Shown one piece after another: positions 47,641-61,200 of a stretch of 64,000 nucleotides of DNA (position 1 is its first letter; each line of letters begins with the position of its first letter). The notes under the pieces were generated by a model. That model was not told the DNA's origin. It did not search any database and saw only the letters and a list, made by a program, of their open reading frames with translations. Where the stretch lies: positions 98,505,739 through 98,569,738 of the forward strand of contig CM076259.1 in the NCBI GenBank assembly GCA_038380795.1, read 5' to 3'. Source of the stretch: Pyrocephalus nanus (Eukaryota > Chordata > Aves > Passeriformes > Tyrannidae). Position numbers and translations under genes: made by a program.

Positions 47641-50428
47641 AAGGGATGTGGACTGTATTAGCTACAGGATACATTTTCCTCTTTTTTACATGGAGAAAGG
47701 GATGGAACAAACATGTTGGCCCTGGTAATGTCCTTAGTTATCAAAGGACCCAAAAAGAAAAACAATATGGCCATTATTATTTTTCAGTAACTCTCAATAA
47801 TGTTTCTATTAATGTCTCCATTAAAAGTAAGATCCCGATATTCTTCACACAACCAGAACAGACCAAAGGTCTAGCCTGGCCCATTGTCAGTCCCCAGCAC
47901 CTGGAGATAGCTGGAGAGGAGCATGAGTGCAGAGCAAGCCCAACTATACAGCACACTCCTCCATCCACCAGCTGAGAGTAGCAGCCTCTTAGGCTCCCTC
48001 CACATCAGCAGATGGATGGTGGCCAGAGGGCTACCAGAGGGGCAGGTGTGCAGAGAAGAGGACCTGACTCTGTATACCTGTTTGGAGGTGTTATTTTGGA
48101 ACAGATAAGACTGAATGTTCCTTTCCTTATTCAAAACGTTAAGTGTGCTTCTGAAATGCATCTTGTGGGTGAGTTTCACCTAAAGCGATTTCAGCTTGTG
48201 GGCCCTGAGACTACTCCCGGGCAAACAAAAGCAGAGGAGGCAAGGAGGATCAGGCAACTGCTTCAAAACCTGTTTCTGGTTGCTCTTTATTCCTTCTCTG
48301 TAACTCCTATTTTTTTTTTTTTCATTTTTAACAGCTACTGAACTACATCTACAAAATTATCTGCTGTAAGCCCAAGATCTTACTCCTAAGACACAGCAGA
48401 TTGCTTAGACACACTATCAGCAGTGAAAAATTAGACATTAGAAATCCAAACCCTGACCAGCTTTTTATTTTTTTATATTCTCTTAAGGATCAGATCACAA
48501 TTATGGTCAAATATATCCCATCCCCAAAACCACAATTAATCCCTCCATCTCAACATTCCTGATCACCAGTGAGCTTCAAATTAGCTACTTATTTTTGTAT
48601 CTCAGAGGAAGATGTTCTATCTTCCAGTTCCCAAAACAAAAATGTTATGGTTGGAGGCACTGGGCAAACCAGGCTCAGTGTGCTGAGAAGCAGGAAGAGT
48701 AGCTTGCTCTCTTACAAACAATTTTCATCACCAAAGTAAGTCTGGCTGCTGGCATCCCTGCAGGACTGAAAGGTAGTCCTTTATGCCACTGGAGAAGTTT
48801 CTCAAGCTCCAACTGCACTATTCTAAATAATTTAGTCTTGGAAAAAAGTGGGTCCTCAAGTCAGAGGCAACATGTGTGGTTGATCGCAGCTCCATGGGGA
48901 CTCTGGAGCAGAGGGGCAATGTATGTCAGTGATCCCAGTTGAACAACATAGAAAAGGCCCTGCTAAAGATGACAAAAATCATATCTCATCAACCCTTTGT
49001 GGCTCTTGCCTGCAAGCTTCAAGTGCATTTGTTTTCCTTCTTGACTAAACTAGACCCTCATAAAAGTCATTATAAATCAACCCTGACCTAAAATGTTGTT
49101 CTGTTAAAAATACACAACCTCTCTGGTTCCTCTTGTGCCTGCTCAGCAAAATAAAACACTGCTACTATAGATGCAATGACACTGTGCATAATCAGTTTGC
49201 ACTAAGGGTGCTAGGACAAAGGTGGGGAATGAGAAGGTAGGTGAGAAAGGGTACGGAAATTCTTGACTTCAGAAGAGACAAACTACAATGGAGTTGGAGA
49301 TGGAGTCCTCAAGGGAGTTGGTCAACAATCCCATCTAGTCAAGCATCTCCCAGAGCCTGTCGTCCTTTGGTAAGACTTTATCACATCTAAACTGCTCTCA
49401 ACACCGCCAACTTGTTCAATCAATAGGATTGTTCTAATAAACTTACATTTATATTTCAAATTCATTCTAGTCATAACAAGAATTTAATATACTTGAAAGT
49501 ATTCCTCTGCCTATGTACAGTGACTTATGTAAGTTATGCATGATAGAGAATTTTTTACAATAGTCTCCCCTTCATTTATCATGTCCTGAATAACTCATTC
49601 GTGGCCTTTGCCAGAAATAACAAAACGATTCCCATGCTGGTGCTGATAAAGTTTTCCTTCATATCATCCCAGATTTTCTTCTCTATTTGACATTATATAC
49701 ACAACAAAGAAACATGGACAGATACATTAAAATGTACTAAATTAGGGAATTAGAAGGAAACAGGAAATAGGTTTCCCGCAACTTTATAAAATGAAAACAA
49801 AATGTAGTCACATCAAGGCAAACTCCAGAGAAAGAAGTCAGTCAATTCAGCATGAAACTAAACAAATATGCAAGGAAGAAAGTCTACATGAAGGTCCAGA
49901 TTTCATCCAAGGATTCAAGTTCAAAGGGGAGGCAAGGTCACAGCTCAGGGCCCACAAACCTTCTTGCACCCACAAAGAGTAGTAACTTGTTGTCGAGAGA
50001 GGTAATAAAAAGCACTGAGCAATATCCTACAGAACAAATTGGCTATTGGTAGTAGCTTACTTAAGCAGGGCAAAAGTATTTAGGGACTGCAAAGAGGTTA
50101 ATACCTCTGCCTCTGATCTGAAGGCTGCAGTATTTCGTGAAGACCATTTTTATCATAAACTGATGAGGATTTTGATTTTCATTTTGTTGTCTCATCTTTG
50201 AGTTGGGATCTAAAAGGATGTAAAGACGTAAAGACTAAAAATGGGAAAACATCAATCTGCTCAATTTCCCTTTTCAGTAAGTCCATCCTGTAAGATTAAC
50301 TGAAGCCCAGTTTCAACATAAGAGATCAAAGGATTGTGCAGAAAAGGCTGAGGGGAGTAACTGGGAAAGAAATAATCCAGTAATTGGATTCAAACACTGG
50401 ACCCAGCTCTTAAATCTAATGCCAGACC
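47641..50428. other. Unique DNA, no gene seen
   Basis: No repeat family or gene was recognised. A 13-T run lies at 48310-48322. A 109-codon plus-strand frame (48012-48341) ends in that T-run and has no domain. Confidence 0.5.
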
Positions 50429-50459
50429 AAAAAAAAAAAAAAAAAAAACACAAAAAAAA
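50429..50459. repeat. Run of 20 A with A-rich tail
   Basis: Twenty A followed by CAC and eight more A. No polyadenylation signal or gene body is recognisable upstream. Confidence 0.93.
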
Positions 50460-53400
50460 CAAACACCCAAACAAAATCCAGCAAAGCAAGGGCAACAAGG
50501 AAAACCAACGTCATATATTGCCTGAACATTCTAGGGCTAGGCCAGGTTATTTATGAATATACAAAGTTTTGACTAGATGCCAAACTACCATATAAAAATG
50601 ATGATGATGATGATAACTCCAATGAGCTTTGTTCACTGTACTACAAATGCCAAACAAAGGTACAATATTCTACATGTATTATTTTGTTAGGATTTTATCT
50701 TAAAATGGAACCAGCCAAAACGAAAGGCTGCCAAGAATCTCTTCCAGTACGTGAGCAATCTGCTTTTAATGTTTACCAGGTTGTGGGTTTGCCTTTAGAG
50801 AAAAGGAAAAAAGAAAAAAAGTCTGGTGCTTGAATTCAAGAAGTTGCATGCAAAATGCTAAGTGTTTCCTCTTGCTGCATCATTCCCTACACTATACAGG
50901 TAAATTCTTCTCCCATTAGAAACAACTGCATCCCATTCAGAGGACGAGAGACCAGCCTGATATTTCCATCAGACAGTAATGGCACTCATCCCAGGACAAG
51001 CAGGTGATTTTTTTCAGTCTGCAGTGTTTCATGGTGGCACTGTTCCCTACCACCGCTTATCTGCCAGATGCAAGCGATAGCATTTCAAAATTTGAACCAA
51101 ATAAATCAGAATTAAGATATTACCTGATCCCTGATATTTTTAGAACTAGGTCAATAGTTATTTTATTTCTGGAGCCAAAGAAGTTTGAGCAAGATGAACT
51201 TCATCAATCAGTACAAAATGTATTCATTACTTTTTCATGTGTATTGGCTTAGGTGTCTAGTTCTGCTTCACCATTTTAGTACAAAAATGAAATACATTAT
51301 GCTGAAGCAGATAACGTTATTAGATTTTGACCTTCACTATTAACCCCATCTAGTAAATTTGTTGCATCAGAAATGTAAATTACATATGTGCTCACTGGTG
51401 TGCATATAGTGCATATAAGCATTTATGCATTTCTAACCCATAAAATCAAAATTCTGCTTTTGGATGTTACTTGTCAGAAAAAAGAAATTACAATGGAGTT
51501 GTACATTTGTCTGATAAAGCCCAACCCCCTTACTAAAAGTATGCAACATCCTCTCCCCTTCTACACAATACAATTAAAGAAAAAATAGTTTCTTTGGTAA
51601 CAGGTCCCAGTTCTATCCTGTCAACACTTAGCCTGAACAACAGTATTTTTTCCACTGATCTTGTTCCTAGCACTTGTTCTGATTTTGTCCTGGTTTCCTA
51701 ATGCTTTTTCCTTTATCACTTGTGTTTTCAACATACCACCTTCCCATCACAGGAATTGTTATCAGATGACAGGGGATACTTCTTCTGCCTCAAAGTTAAA
51801 CCCTGTGTAAGCCAAAGGACAGAATTTTGGGGACCAAACATTTAGTAAGATTTCATCCAATCCACAATAACACATCTTCTACTCAGCATAAAAAACCAAA
51901 GGGGGGAAAAAAAAGGAATCAAATTTTCAAGCAGGTTATATATCTGACATCTGGAGCCAATGTATCCAACAAAAATTAGAGTAAGTGTTCATTTGCTTTT
52001 CATACATGTAATTTTGTACTTATGAAAAAAAATAAAGTCACAAGTTGATTTATATCAGCCACAAGATGCTCGGATAGATACATGGATGGCTAGCCTCAAC
52101 CAAGGTCAACCTGGATCATCATGTTCTGTTCTCGCCCTAAGGTCTAATATATTATTCTGGATAGAGCAGAAATTAATCTGAAGAACATGCAGGGAAAGTT
52201 TCTTTATATATCTGCATTTGAAGAAAAGAAAAATGCTAAAGCAGAAATATATACTGTTGTCTGTTGCCAGTCTATTGCAAAACACACATTTTAAACTTCA
52301 AAAGTCTCACTGTAGAAAGATCCCAGACAGGATGGGAATTAGCATAAATAACTCTTCTAATTTCTAAAGCAGTTTATTTAACATTTAAGGATTTGATGTC
52401 TCCTCTGTGATTTTTGTTATGTTCACACGCAATATTGCCCTTTTGTAAAAATAACTTTATTTATTTTTAAAATATAAACTGTGTAGGATGAACAAAAATA
52501 ACAGCTGGATTTCATGCCATCCCAATTCCAATGCTGAAAGATGTGGCAGAGCAAATCCTTAACAATTGGATATGTGCTCAGATTTTGCAAACATGGTGAG
52601 AGAAGGGGTGGCACTTCAACTTAGCTGCTCTCATCTAACATAAACATTAAAAATTTTCCCTGGCATCCATTATGCAATAATCACTACAGGTTTTCCCATT
52701 ATGCATTCAATTAACCAAAGAAATGTCAAGTTCCATTAAATTCATCCTGAATTGCTGAAAGTCAAAACTGCTTTCTAGGTGATACAGTTACAGAGCTTTT
52801 AGTCCAGGGAGGACATCTCTGGCTCTTGTTCAGCGCTTTATATACAACCTTCCTCTTCCTTGTTTGGGAACAATATTCTAGGAGGCAGTGCAGTAGGAAA
52901 CTGGACCTCTTCTGCTTCACTATGTGTACCATGAAATGTCAGTAAAGAATAGCTGCTACTCAAGGGTTTTTAGAAAATAAGAGCAAAGACTGAGCACTGT
53001 GAAACTAAAGGTAAACTACAAAGACTTCAGTTCAGCATTAATAAATTAAACTCCCTGTTTTAAATCAGCTTATTCTGCAGCACTTAATTTGATAGAACAG
53101 GTCAGCAGATACTACTGAGAACAGATGCACCAGGAATAAGGGAAGGAGATGCTACTGTCATTTTTGGAACTACTTTATACAAATCCACAATCATAAGCAA
53201 ATAAGAACCACAGTTAAGGAGGAAAATCAACTTGCAAGTATCATATTTGTAGATTTTTGAAGTTCAATTATTTACTATAAATTGCTGAAACTTGAACTGC
53301 ATGATTATTTGCCTGAAGCACTATAGAAGAGCCTAAAGCATCTTCTACTACAAATGAAACTACTGCACCTCAGGGAAAAAAAAAAGGAAAAGTAAAAGAG

Positions 53401-54106
53401 AGATACTCCTAGCATAACATTCTGTTTGGAAGCTTGCAAAATTCAAAGCCTTATCAGAGCACGGTAAGCCTCCCGTTACAACCTGGCATATTTGGGGCTC
53501 CATTAGGAGACTGCTTAAGTTGGAAGTTCAGACTGAATTTCACAAAACGCCTTCTGTAGACATTCAACCTGAACCTGAGGGTATGGGAGTTGTCTTTTAA
53601 AGCTGGCAATGTGCTCCATAGGCTACTGATTTTCACAATTATTTTGGACTAAGCATATGTCAGTAACAGACATAAAGCTGCTTCCAACTATTACAAAAAG
53701 TGGTTAAACAGCAAGGAGCAGAGATCCATTCTCTTGGTTCCCTTATTGACTTTGAGTTAGGAGATATAGAAATAAATCCTGCTGTACTGTAAGACAAATG
53801 GCATCTTAACATCAACCGTGTCTGAGTGTATTTAGTACTCAGAAATGTGATGAATCCCCAGTAGATATACTAATTACTGCAGTAATTTAGATGAATCCCT
53901 GCATAACTGTCCTTCAGCAGTGTCACTCTCTGTCCTTTCTTTGCTGCCTGTTGAGGCTGCAAGCACTTGGGGCAGGGAGAGCAAAATAAATCCCAAAGCC
54001 TTCTGATCTGGAAGGATACAAAGCAGAGCCCTGTACAGGTTCAGACAGCTGCCAGCTCCTCTGTCTCACAAAGTCCCAGAAAACTGACAGCACATTCAGA
54101 AATTCA
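50460..54106. other. Unique AT-rich DNA, no gene seen
   Basis: An ATG trinucleotide repeat of five units lies at 50598-50612. An 82-codon plus-strand frame at 51004-51252 follows a T-rich acceptor-like tract but has no recognised content. Nothing else was identified. Confidence 0.5.
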
Positions 54107-54178
54107 TACATATATATATATGAATACACACATATATCTACATATATATGTATCTATGTATGTATGGGTATGCATATA
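54107..54178. repeat. Imperfect TA/TATG microsatellite
   Basis: About 70 bases of alternating TA, CATA and TATG units (tatatatatatg, catatatctacatatatatg, tatgtatgtatggg). Such tracts are usually length-variable. Confidence 0.9.
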
Positions 54179-55270
54179 GGAGATAGCAGGAGGCTAAAAA
54201 TATTTACATTAGTTTTCATATTTAATTTCCTCTATTGAAGTATCTACATTAGTTAGAAACCAAGACCATTTACACACACATAATCCAGCTGTTGTGTTTG
54301 GAAAGCCATTTCTAAAACACCATAATGTTAGTGTGAACACAATCTGACAGAAGACATTCCTTACCTCCTCTAGAGTTTAGTTTGAAAAGTCATCATAGGA
54401 AAAGCCATTGTTGGGTTTTTTTAAGTAACACTGGTATACTCTTTAAAACTCCTTATTTATTTATAAAACATTTGTGTACATTTGTTAGCTGTCTTGGCGC
54501 TGCTTTGTTTTGATCCTGTTCTTTGTAACACTGTGAGATGCTTACTGTCCAGGCTAAAGCTACTCAAGTTGAGAGGTGGAGTAGTATGGGAGCAGTTACT
54601 TTCTGCAGAGCTCTGAAAACTGACATTTTAACATCAGGTCAGACTTCACAGAAAGAGTTAATCAAATGCTTTACTACATGTGCAAAAACGGTAGAAATCA
54701 TAGCTAGAGAGTCAGGTCACATAAGGACTATTGCTGGGCTAGGCTGAATATTTGAGGCAGAACTTCTACAGGAATGTGAAAGATGAACACTTATTTAATT
54801 CTGAATTTACAGCACACTGCAATACAGTAATGATTTCTAAAAATGCTCTGGAGGTGTTACTGCCTTTAAGACACCCGTTACAGTTTGGACAAACCCATAC
54901 AAAATAACAGTACTTACACAACGCACGCACTGCCATTATGATCTAGTCCGACATTGTGTCATTGCTTATGAGTTGCAAAACCACACAGCAACGATGTTGT
55001 TTATCTTAAGTGAAAGTCAACAAAAGCCTTCCACAAAACTAGGCTGTCAAGTTTGCTCTGTAAGTCACCCCATTAGGGGAAGGTTTGAATTCAGTCTCTG
55101 TAGTCAGATCTCCAGCCAGGAGAATATCCAACCTGCCTTGGGCAGCAGCAAGGCAAAGGACTACACACATCCTGTGCAGCCCCAGGGCTCATCCAGGTTC
55201 TTGACACAGTTCTTATCTGACTGGGAATGCTGAAAAGTACATGCAAGGGACGACTGTGTTGGTCTTGCAG
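54179..55270. other. Unique DNA, no gene seen
   Basis: No repeat or gene was recognised. A 69-codon plus-strand frame lies at 54538-54747 without domain or splice context. Confidence 0.5.
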
Positions 55271-55349
55271 GAGCCATCTCAGCTCGAGACACAACAGCAC
55301 CAGCACTTTTGTACTGACAATATCCTGGTTCCTTGTTGCCATAACGAAG
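55271..55349 (+). other. Candidate 79-nt exon
   Basis: Plus-strand segment between the acceptor gactgtgttggtcttgcag and the strong donor AACGAAG|GTAAGG. Two frames are open. One is hydrophilic and histidine/glutamine-rich (LETQQHQHFCTDNILV); the other is hydrophobic (STFVLTISWFLVAITK). The split between two open frames makes coding use uncertain. No family is recognised. Confidence 0.2.
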
Positions 55350-58142
55350 GTAAGGGGGACAGTGCATTGGACTGCCTTTTCTGTCCACTTGCCTGTGAGG
55401 CTGCACTTCTTCATTGACAAAATCTAGCTTTAATGTAGAGAATAGATAGTTGTAAATGTAAATTCCACCTCTGTAATATTTACCCTTCTATTTATCTCTT
55501 CAGAATCTGTTTCTTTAATTTTCTTCTATTTTGCCCAATACAATAATGGTGTGAAATGCCTCCTCTCAGGATACATTATGTCTATAAACATGTTGTACAA
55601 TTCCTTTGGGAATAGAGAAGTGCTTGTTTTCTAGTATTGTGAGCCTTCCTTTTATTGTCCTATTAATTCACAAGTTACCAGGCTATAAATCTGCCATTAG
55701 TCTAATAGTGTATTTTGGCTGTTCTGCCCCTCAAGCTACTGTATCATTTTCAACCTTGTAAGACAATGAAACTTCACATTTTGAAGAAGAAAACATTTGC
55801 AGACAACAGTAAGGAGGATGTTTCAAACAACAAGCAAAACATAAAAAACAGCCATCTGACAAATATATATTTTATCTTTAACTGTAAGCCATACAGTATT
55901 CTCACTAAACACTTATGCATACTTGGCCAATGAACTTAGAAACAATAATTTAGCAAAATTAGTAGGTCAGTTCTCATTAACTGATCATGTGATTGGTTTG
56001 ACAGTATGTGGTTTTTTAACTGCATGAAGAAAAGTATTCTCCTTTCCTTACACTCGCCTTTCCAATGAACAGATTGTTTATATCTGATTGCAGCAAAAGT
56101 AAATTAAATTTAAATAGTTAGAATATACAGGAGACTTTCAAGCTTTTGAGATATTCAAACTTTATTCAAATAAATATTATGGAAAGCTTCAAATAACTGA
56201 AAAGAGACTTACTACAAATCAAATTACTCCTCCACAACTACAGGGACTTCTACTTAATGTAGTCACTCTAAAGTTCAGCAGCCCCCATCCTCACTGAGGG
56301 AAAAGGCAAGACTGGAAAAGAGGTTACAAAAGGGCCATTAACATACTTCACAAAACTTGGAAGAACTTTGTTTCCTGTGATGCTTTACAGTTCCAAACAC
56401 AAGGGTTTTTGGTGACATTATGCTTCCTCAAACTTTTTTTAACCCTAAATTACAGAAGGACTGGACAAAAAAAGTAAAAAAATGCAGGAGCATATTCTGT
56501 GTGTCTCTCCCATGAAGCCTGGGCTGTCTAATTGGAATGCCCTAAGAGAACTTTATTCCAGCATAAAACGTTAAAGCTGTTGAATCCACTTTTATGTAAG
56601 GATAAGCTGGCTGGAAATCATGCAGTCATGACCAGATCCAAACAAAGCCTCCGGTCCCTCTTCCCATGAGGGTGATAACACTAAATCAGCTCTCAGAAAG
56701 CTGGTATCACACAAACCATTCCTCTTTAGGAGAGACAGACAGCCTCAAGAGCAAACACCAAAGACACCGAGTTGAGAAAGAACAGATCTGAGCCATGAGC
56801 TGGGAGTTTTTCTGTAGCACTATGCCAAATATGACATCATGCTTGAACTACAAACAAAAGCTAATAATAGTTTCTGATCTTAATTTACTAAACAGAGTTT
56901 TTACACATTTTTGGAGTCTTACCAGATTTGAAAGATCCATAGAGCCTAATAATTGCCCAGGAGAACATGCATATTCCTCTCCAGCCACTTGAAACAATTA
57001 AGTGCTCTGCAATTACTGTAGCATTCCACAAACATTCAAAAAGTCAAAACTATTGATTACCAACTGCCAAAGCCCATTTATCAATAGGGGGGGAAAAAAT
57101 CAATATTTGGCTCAAAAATAAAACTAAGTGCCTGGGGTTTTTTTTTCAATCTAGTGTTATCTTTGGTAAAAAATAAACACATTCTTACAGGATGCTATCA
57201 ACAGAGTAGTCACAGGAAAACCTCCTTGCATTTTAAAAGAAAAACTGAGAAGGCCTGACAGTCCCACCAAGAACGTCAGAGCTTTCAGAAGTTCAGCAGA
57301 GGACCAAATAAGACAGTTCTCAAAGCTAATGAAAAAAATCGTTGAGAAAAACTCAATGAAATAAGCACTGAAGCCCTGACAAAAAATTTTGCTGTTTCTA
57401 ACAGTGATTATTTTGGTGCCAATGCATTGCTTCTAGCTGACACCTGCAGCAAGAGCCACCAGGTGGAACAAACTACTTGAATTATTTTACTAACATGATG
57501 AAAGACCGTGTCCATCAGCAGCTATCATGACTCAAGCACCCTTCAGTACTTAAAATCATAGACTCAGACATTTAGGCTGCACAAGTTATTTGGTAGGTCA
57601 AAACTGAGGACTACAGTTAATGTTGGTGCAGCATATGGTGGGCATCTCACATATCTATCTGCAGGCACTCCCATACTTAGGTAATGAAAACTGATCTAGT
57701 TTCAAGACTGGTTCACTGTTTCAGGCTAAATGTTGGTATTTGAAATACAGTTCAATAGCTCACAATTTAGGATAATCATGACAACTCAGGACAAGCATGA
57801 ATCAATATATCCTTCTTGTGATGTTATCCCCACAATTCTGGCCCAGAGCTGTTTCATCCTGCAGGACAACCAACCAGTGCAATGAACTGAAAAGATCACC
57901 TTGGATAAACTAATTTCACTCCATTTTGGACAGAAGTCCTTTCTAATTTCCCTCTAAATGCAAAAGAATCATGGTTTTTTAATATCTTAAGGTCAATCTA
58001 CCTTCTGTCCTTTCCTTCAGGTTCAGTCACAGATTCAATCTTGGGGCTTATGCTTTAATTTCAACCAAGTGTTGAATACTTCAAGTTCCAAAACTAGATC
58101 TGAAATTCAAAATTTTTAATAAGCTTACTTCCTTTTCTTTAG
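55350..58142. other. Unique AT-rich DNA, possibly an ancient CR1 scrap
   Basis: No gene was recognised. At about 57556-57600 a stretch (AATCATAGACTCAG, then ATTTAGGCTG) resembles the reverse complement of a CR1 tail, but the similarity fades after some 40 bases. Confidence 0.4.
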
Positions 58143-58210
58143 GCTTTCCCTCGTCAGTATTTTCATTCCATCAAAGACCACTTCCAGTGCAGCAAAATAA
58201 AACCAACACA
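58143..58210 (+). other. Candidate 68-nt exon
   Basis: Plus-strand segment between acttccttttctttag and the donor-like AACACA|GTAAGA. One frame reads AFPRQYFHSIKDHFQCSKIK and another is also open. The donor lacks the preferred G at its last exon position. The identity is unknown. Confidence 0.15.
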
Positions 58211-61200
58211 GTAAGAAACCAGACTCTGGCAGGGTCCTTGGAGATGTTACCCTTAATCTATTAGACAGTAACAGATTGCAGTGCCTAGGTGCTCTGTTCC
58301 TCTTTCCATGTGTTTACTGATCTCGGGTAGCTTCTCTGCAAAGTTCAATCAATATGGGGGAAAAAAAGTCTATTACTGTTATTTCTCATGAAATAAAACT
58401 TTTAAGTCACATGCTGTGTTAAATATGAAAAAATGACAAAAGCACTTTAATGCCCACTTAAAACACTGCTATGAGGAAATGCTCATCAAGCCATGGTGGT
58501 GAGGTGGTGGGCATGAGTGCCTTTGGCCCACCACAGGGACCAGGAACACAGGAAAGAAGCAGGAGCTTGTTCCCTCTTGAGCCAGCAACAGAGCAGATTA
58601 CCCAAAGCAGCTTTCTCTGAGAATCAAAGACAGATCCCCATAATTCATCACTTAATTATAACTACTTTGCAGAGCAAGCTGCAACAGAGCTAAGAAGCCT
58701 CACAAGCTACCTAAAATTGCTGAAGCAGGAAAGAAAAATTTGTTTAAAGTGTACTCTTAGCAGTATGTTTTTGTGATTTTTACTTTTTGAGTGACTTCAT
58801 TCCATTCCTGTAAATCTGTATTTTGAGTAAACATGCTTTTATCATTAAATCTCCTCAGTGATAAAGCTGACTCAGAGTAATATGACACACACCAAGACCT
58901 CCTTCTTTCCAGGGTACCGAGTCATCTTTTCAGGGCGAACCCATCACTCTCTTTGTTTCCCACTGAATAGCTCAAAGCCTTCCTGAAAGCCTCCCAGTGA
59001 TCTGCCACAGGGGCACGAGGTTTTGGCTGTAGTTTTTCAAAAGCTATCTGTCTGTGCAGCTGCCCCTTTCTCAGCAGTGTGAAGTCAGTGGGAGAAAATC
59101 CCAGAACTCAAGCATCAAAAGAAATATTTACACTCAGCTTTCTAGGAGGAAAAAAAAATTATAAACAATGCTATAACATCGTAAAAAAAAACAGTTTCAC
59201 CACCTTGATCATGTGTATATGAATGTTGTTAGAGTCACATAGATAAAACAAGGAATTGGACTAATTCCATTTTTTAAAGAAATCTATATATAGGTAGCTA
59301 GGAAAAGTTCAAAAGTCCATACTTATTAAGAAAATACTACAAATACACATTTGGGAAAACTGTTTCCTGCTCTCTGAGAAATTATTTCAGCTGTGGAGTA
59401 CAATGAGAACATATCACAGGCAAGAAAACACACGGACAATTTATTCACTGCTCAAAGGGATTGGAAAAGTCTAGGAAAAATGAAAATGAAGAATCAGCCT
59501 CCAGTCCCTGGATCCTGAGAGTGAATTGCAGTCAGAAATCAGAGGTTAACTATTAAGCACTCGGTACTGTTTTTCACTGGAGTTTAAAAATAGAAACACT
59601 CAAAATAGAAGAAAGAACAAATTCTCCTCTTTAAGGTTCAGCTTGAAAAAGTAGTAGGCTGTGGTTTCTCAGTGTTCTTCATGGATGAGATAAACTATAC
59701 CACAGGAGCTGGAGTCAGTTGCAAACATGGAGAGTTTTGAGATTATTTTATAATTTCTCACGGGAATGGGGCTTCTTTGGTGTGGCTCCAGCTCCTGAGA
59801 AAGGGTCTGACACAAAGTTCACCAAAGTGTATCTCTGACTACAGATAGCTTTACATCAGGTCCAGAGGACCATGAAATGTGACCTTCATCCACAGAGCAA
59901 GAATGTCAGGACCTGATGGGATACTGCTGACGAGAGCAGTCTCCAGCACAAGCAAGATCCTGAAGGTAGCAAAGGCTATGGGCAGAAAAGACAAACTGCA
60001 CGTTGTATTCAACACTAGTCACAAGTTTCATTAGAGTTCACTAATTAGAACTCTTGGGTAAGAGATACAGACTGATTTGGGACATCAAAAATATCATGGA
60101 TTACTACTGTATGAAGCACTGTAAACAGGTACATACATTTCCCGCTTTAAGGTGTAGATATTCAGGCATTATTCAGCTTAAAAATACAAGGTAAGTAAAC
60201 ACAGTCAGCAAAAGAATTGACAGTGGCTGAGTTCACATGACTTAAGAGGTACACCTGCAATCCAGGTTTGTAACCACATCCCATCCAGGGCAGAAGAACA
60301 GTGGTGCGTGTTCAGTGAGTCCTGCTTAGCAAAGGGATGGCCTGAGACGGGCACATCTCCCTTGGGGTGGTGGAACAGTGCTTCCCAGAGTGAAAAAGCA
60401 AGGAAGAGACTGCTATTGAGCTTAGCTTAGTTTGCACCTTATATTTTAGCTCCATCAATTTGAATACAAACAGATTTTTATTTTACTTCAATTTGAGTAA
60501 AGGAACAATTTAATATGTGCTAGGAAACACATACATAGCATAAAATGGTTACACTGTGTTTAAATAACACCCCCATTACAGGGGAAAAAAACTTTATGTT
60601 TCCTATTAAAATAATGATGTGCATTCATGAGGAGGTTAGTTTCCAACACCAACTTTCGGTAGTCTACTTTAGGAGATTAAAATTGAAAAGTAAGCTTTTC
60701 ACCATTTATGGCTTGTGTTTTCTTGTTTACATTGCACTCTGCCTTCAAAGGGACAAGGCCAGTCAATTAGAATTTCAGTTCTTCAACACTGGGGCTATGC
60801 TATTGTGCATGGGTTTCCAAGACTAACAAAATTACTTGTATCCAAAATAAAACCGTTAAATGAAATTAGGAAAAATATTTCACGTTCATAGGAGCAACAC
60901 AGCTGAAATGCTCTGTTTCACATTTTGAAAAATTATTTTGCAAACCAAGCTGCATAATCCTGTCTCTTTAAGAAAACTGGGACTTGCTATACTAAATGGC
61001 ACAAATAAGCATTACATATAAATCGCATCTATTGCACTTATCTGGTTATTTTTAATCCTAACAATGCAAAATTAAATTGTTTGAGGACAAACTGACCTTG
61101 CTGACTGTTGATAAAACAGCTGTACATGGGTTTCATTAGGCCATATAAGCTGTGGCACAGGATAGGGGCACTCTGGGGACAGGCAGGCACAGGCAGGTCA

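Noticed and set aside
55340..55420. Sushi-domain-like end (KKCSLTGKWTEKAVQC) on the minus strand
   Set aside because: The pattern C...G.W....C resembles the end of a CCP module, but an in-frame stop lies just upstream, no donor follows, and the rest of the module is missing.
57554..57940. Possible reverse-oriented ancient CR1
   Set aside because: Only about 40 bases near 57556 resemble a CR1 tail. Downstream landmarks are too weak to call without an alignment.
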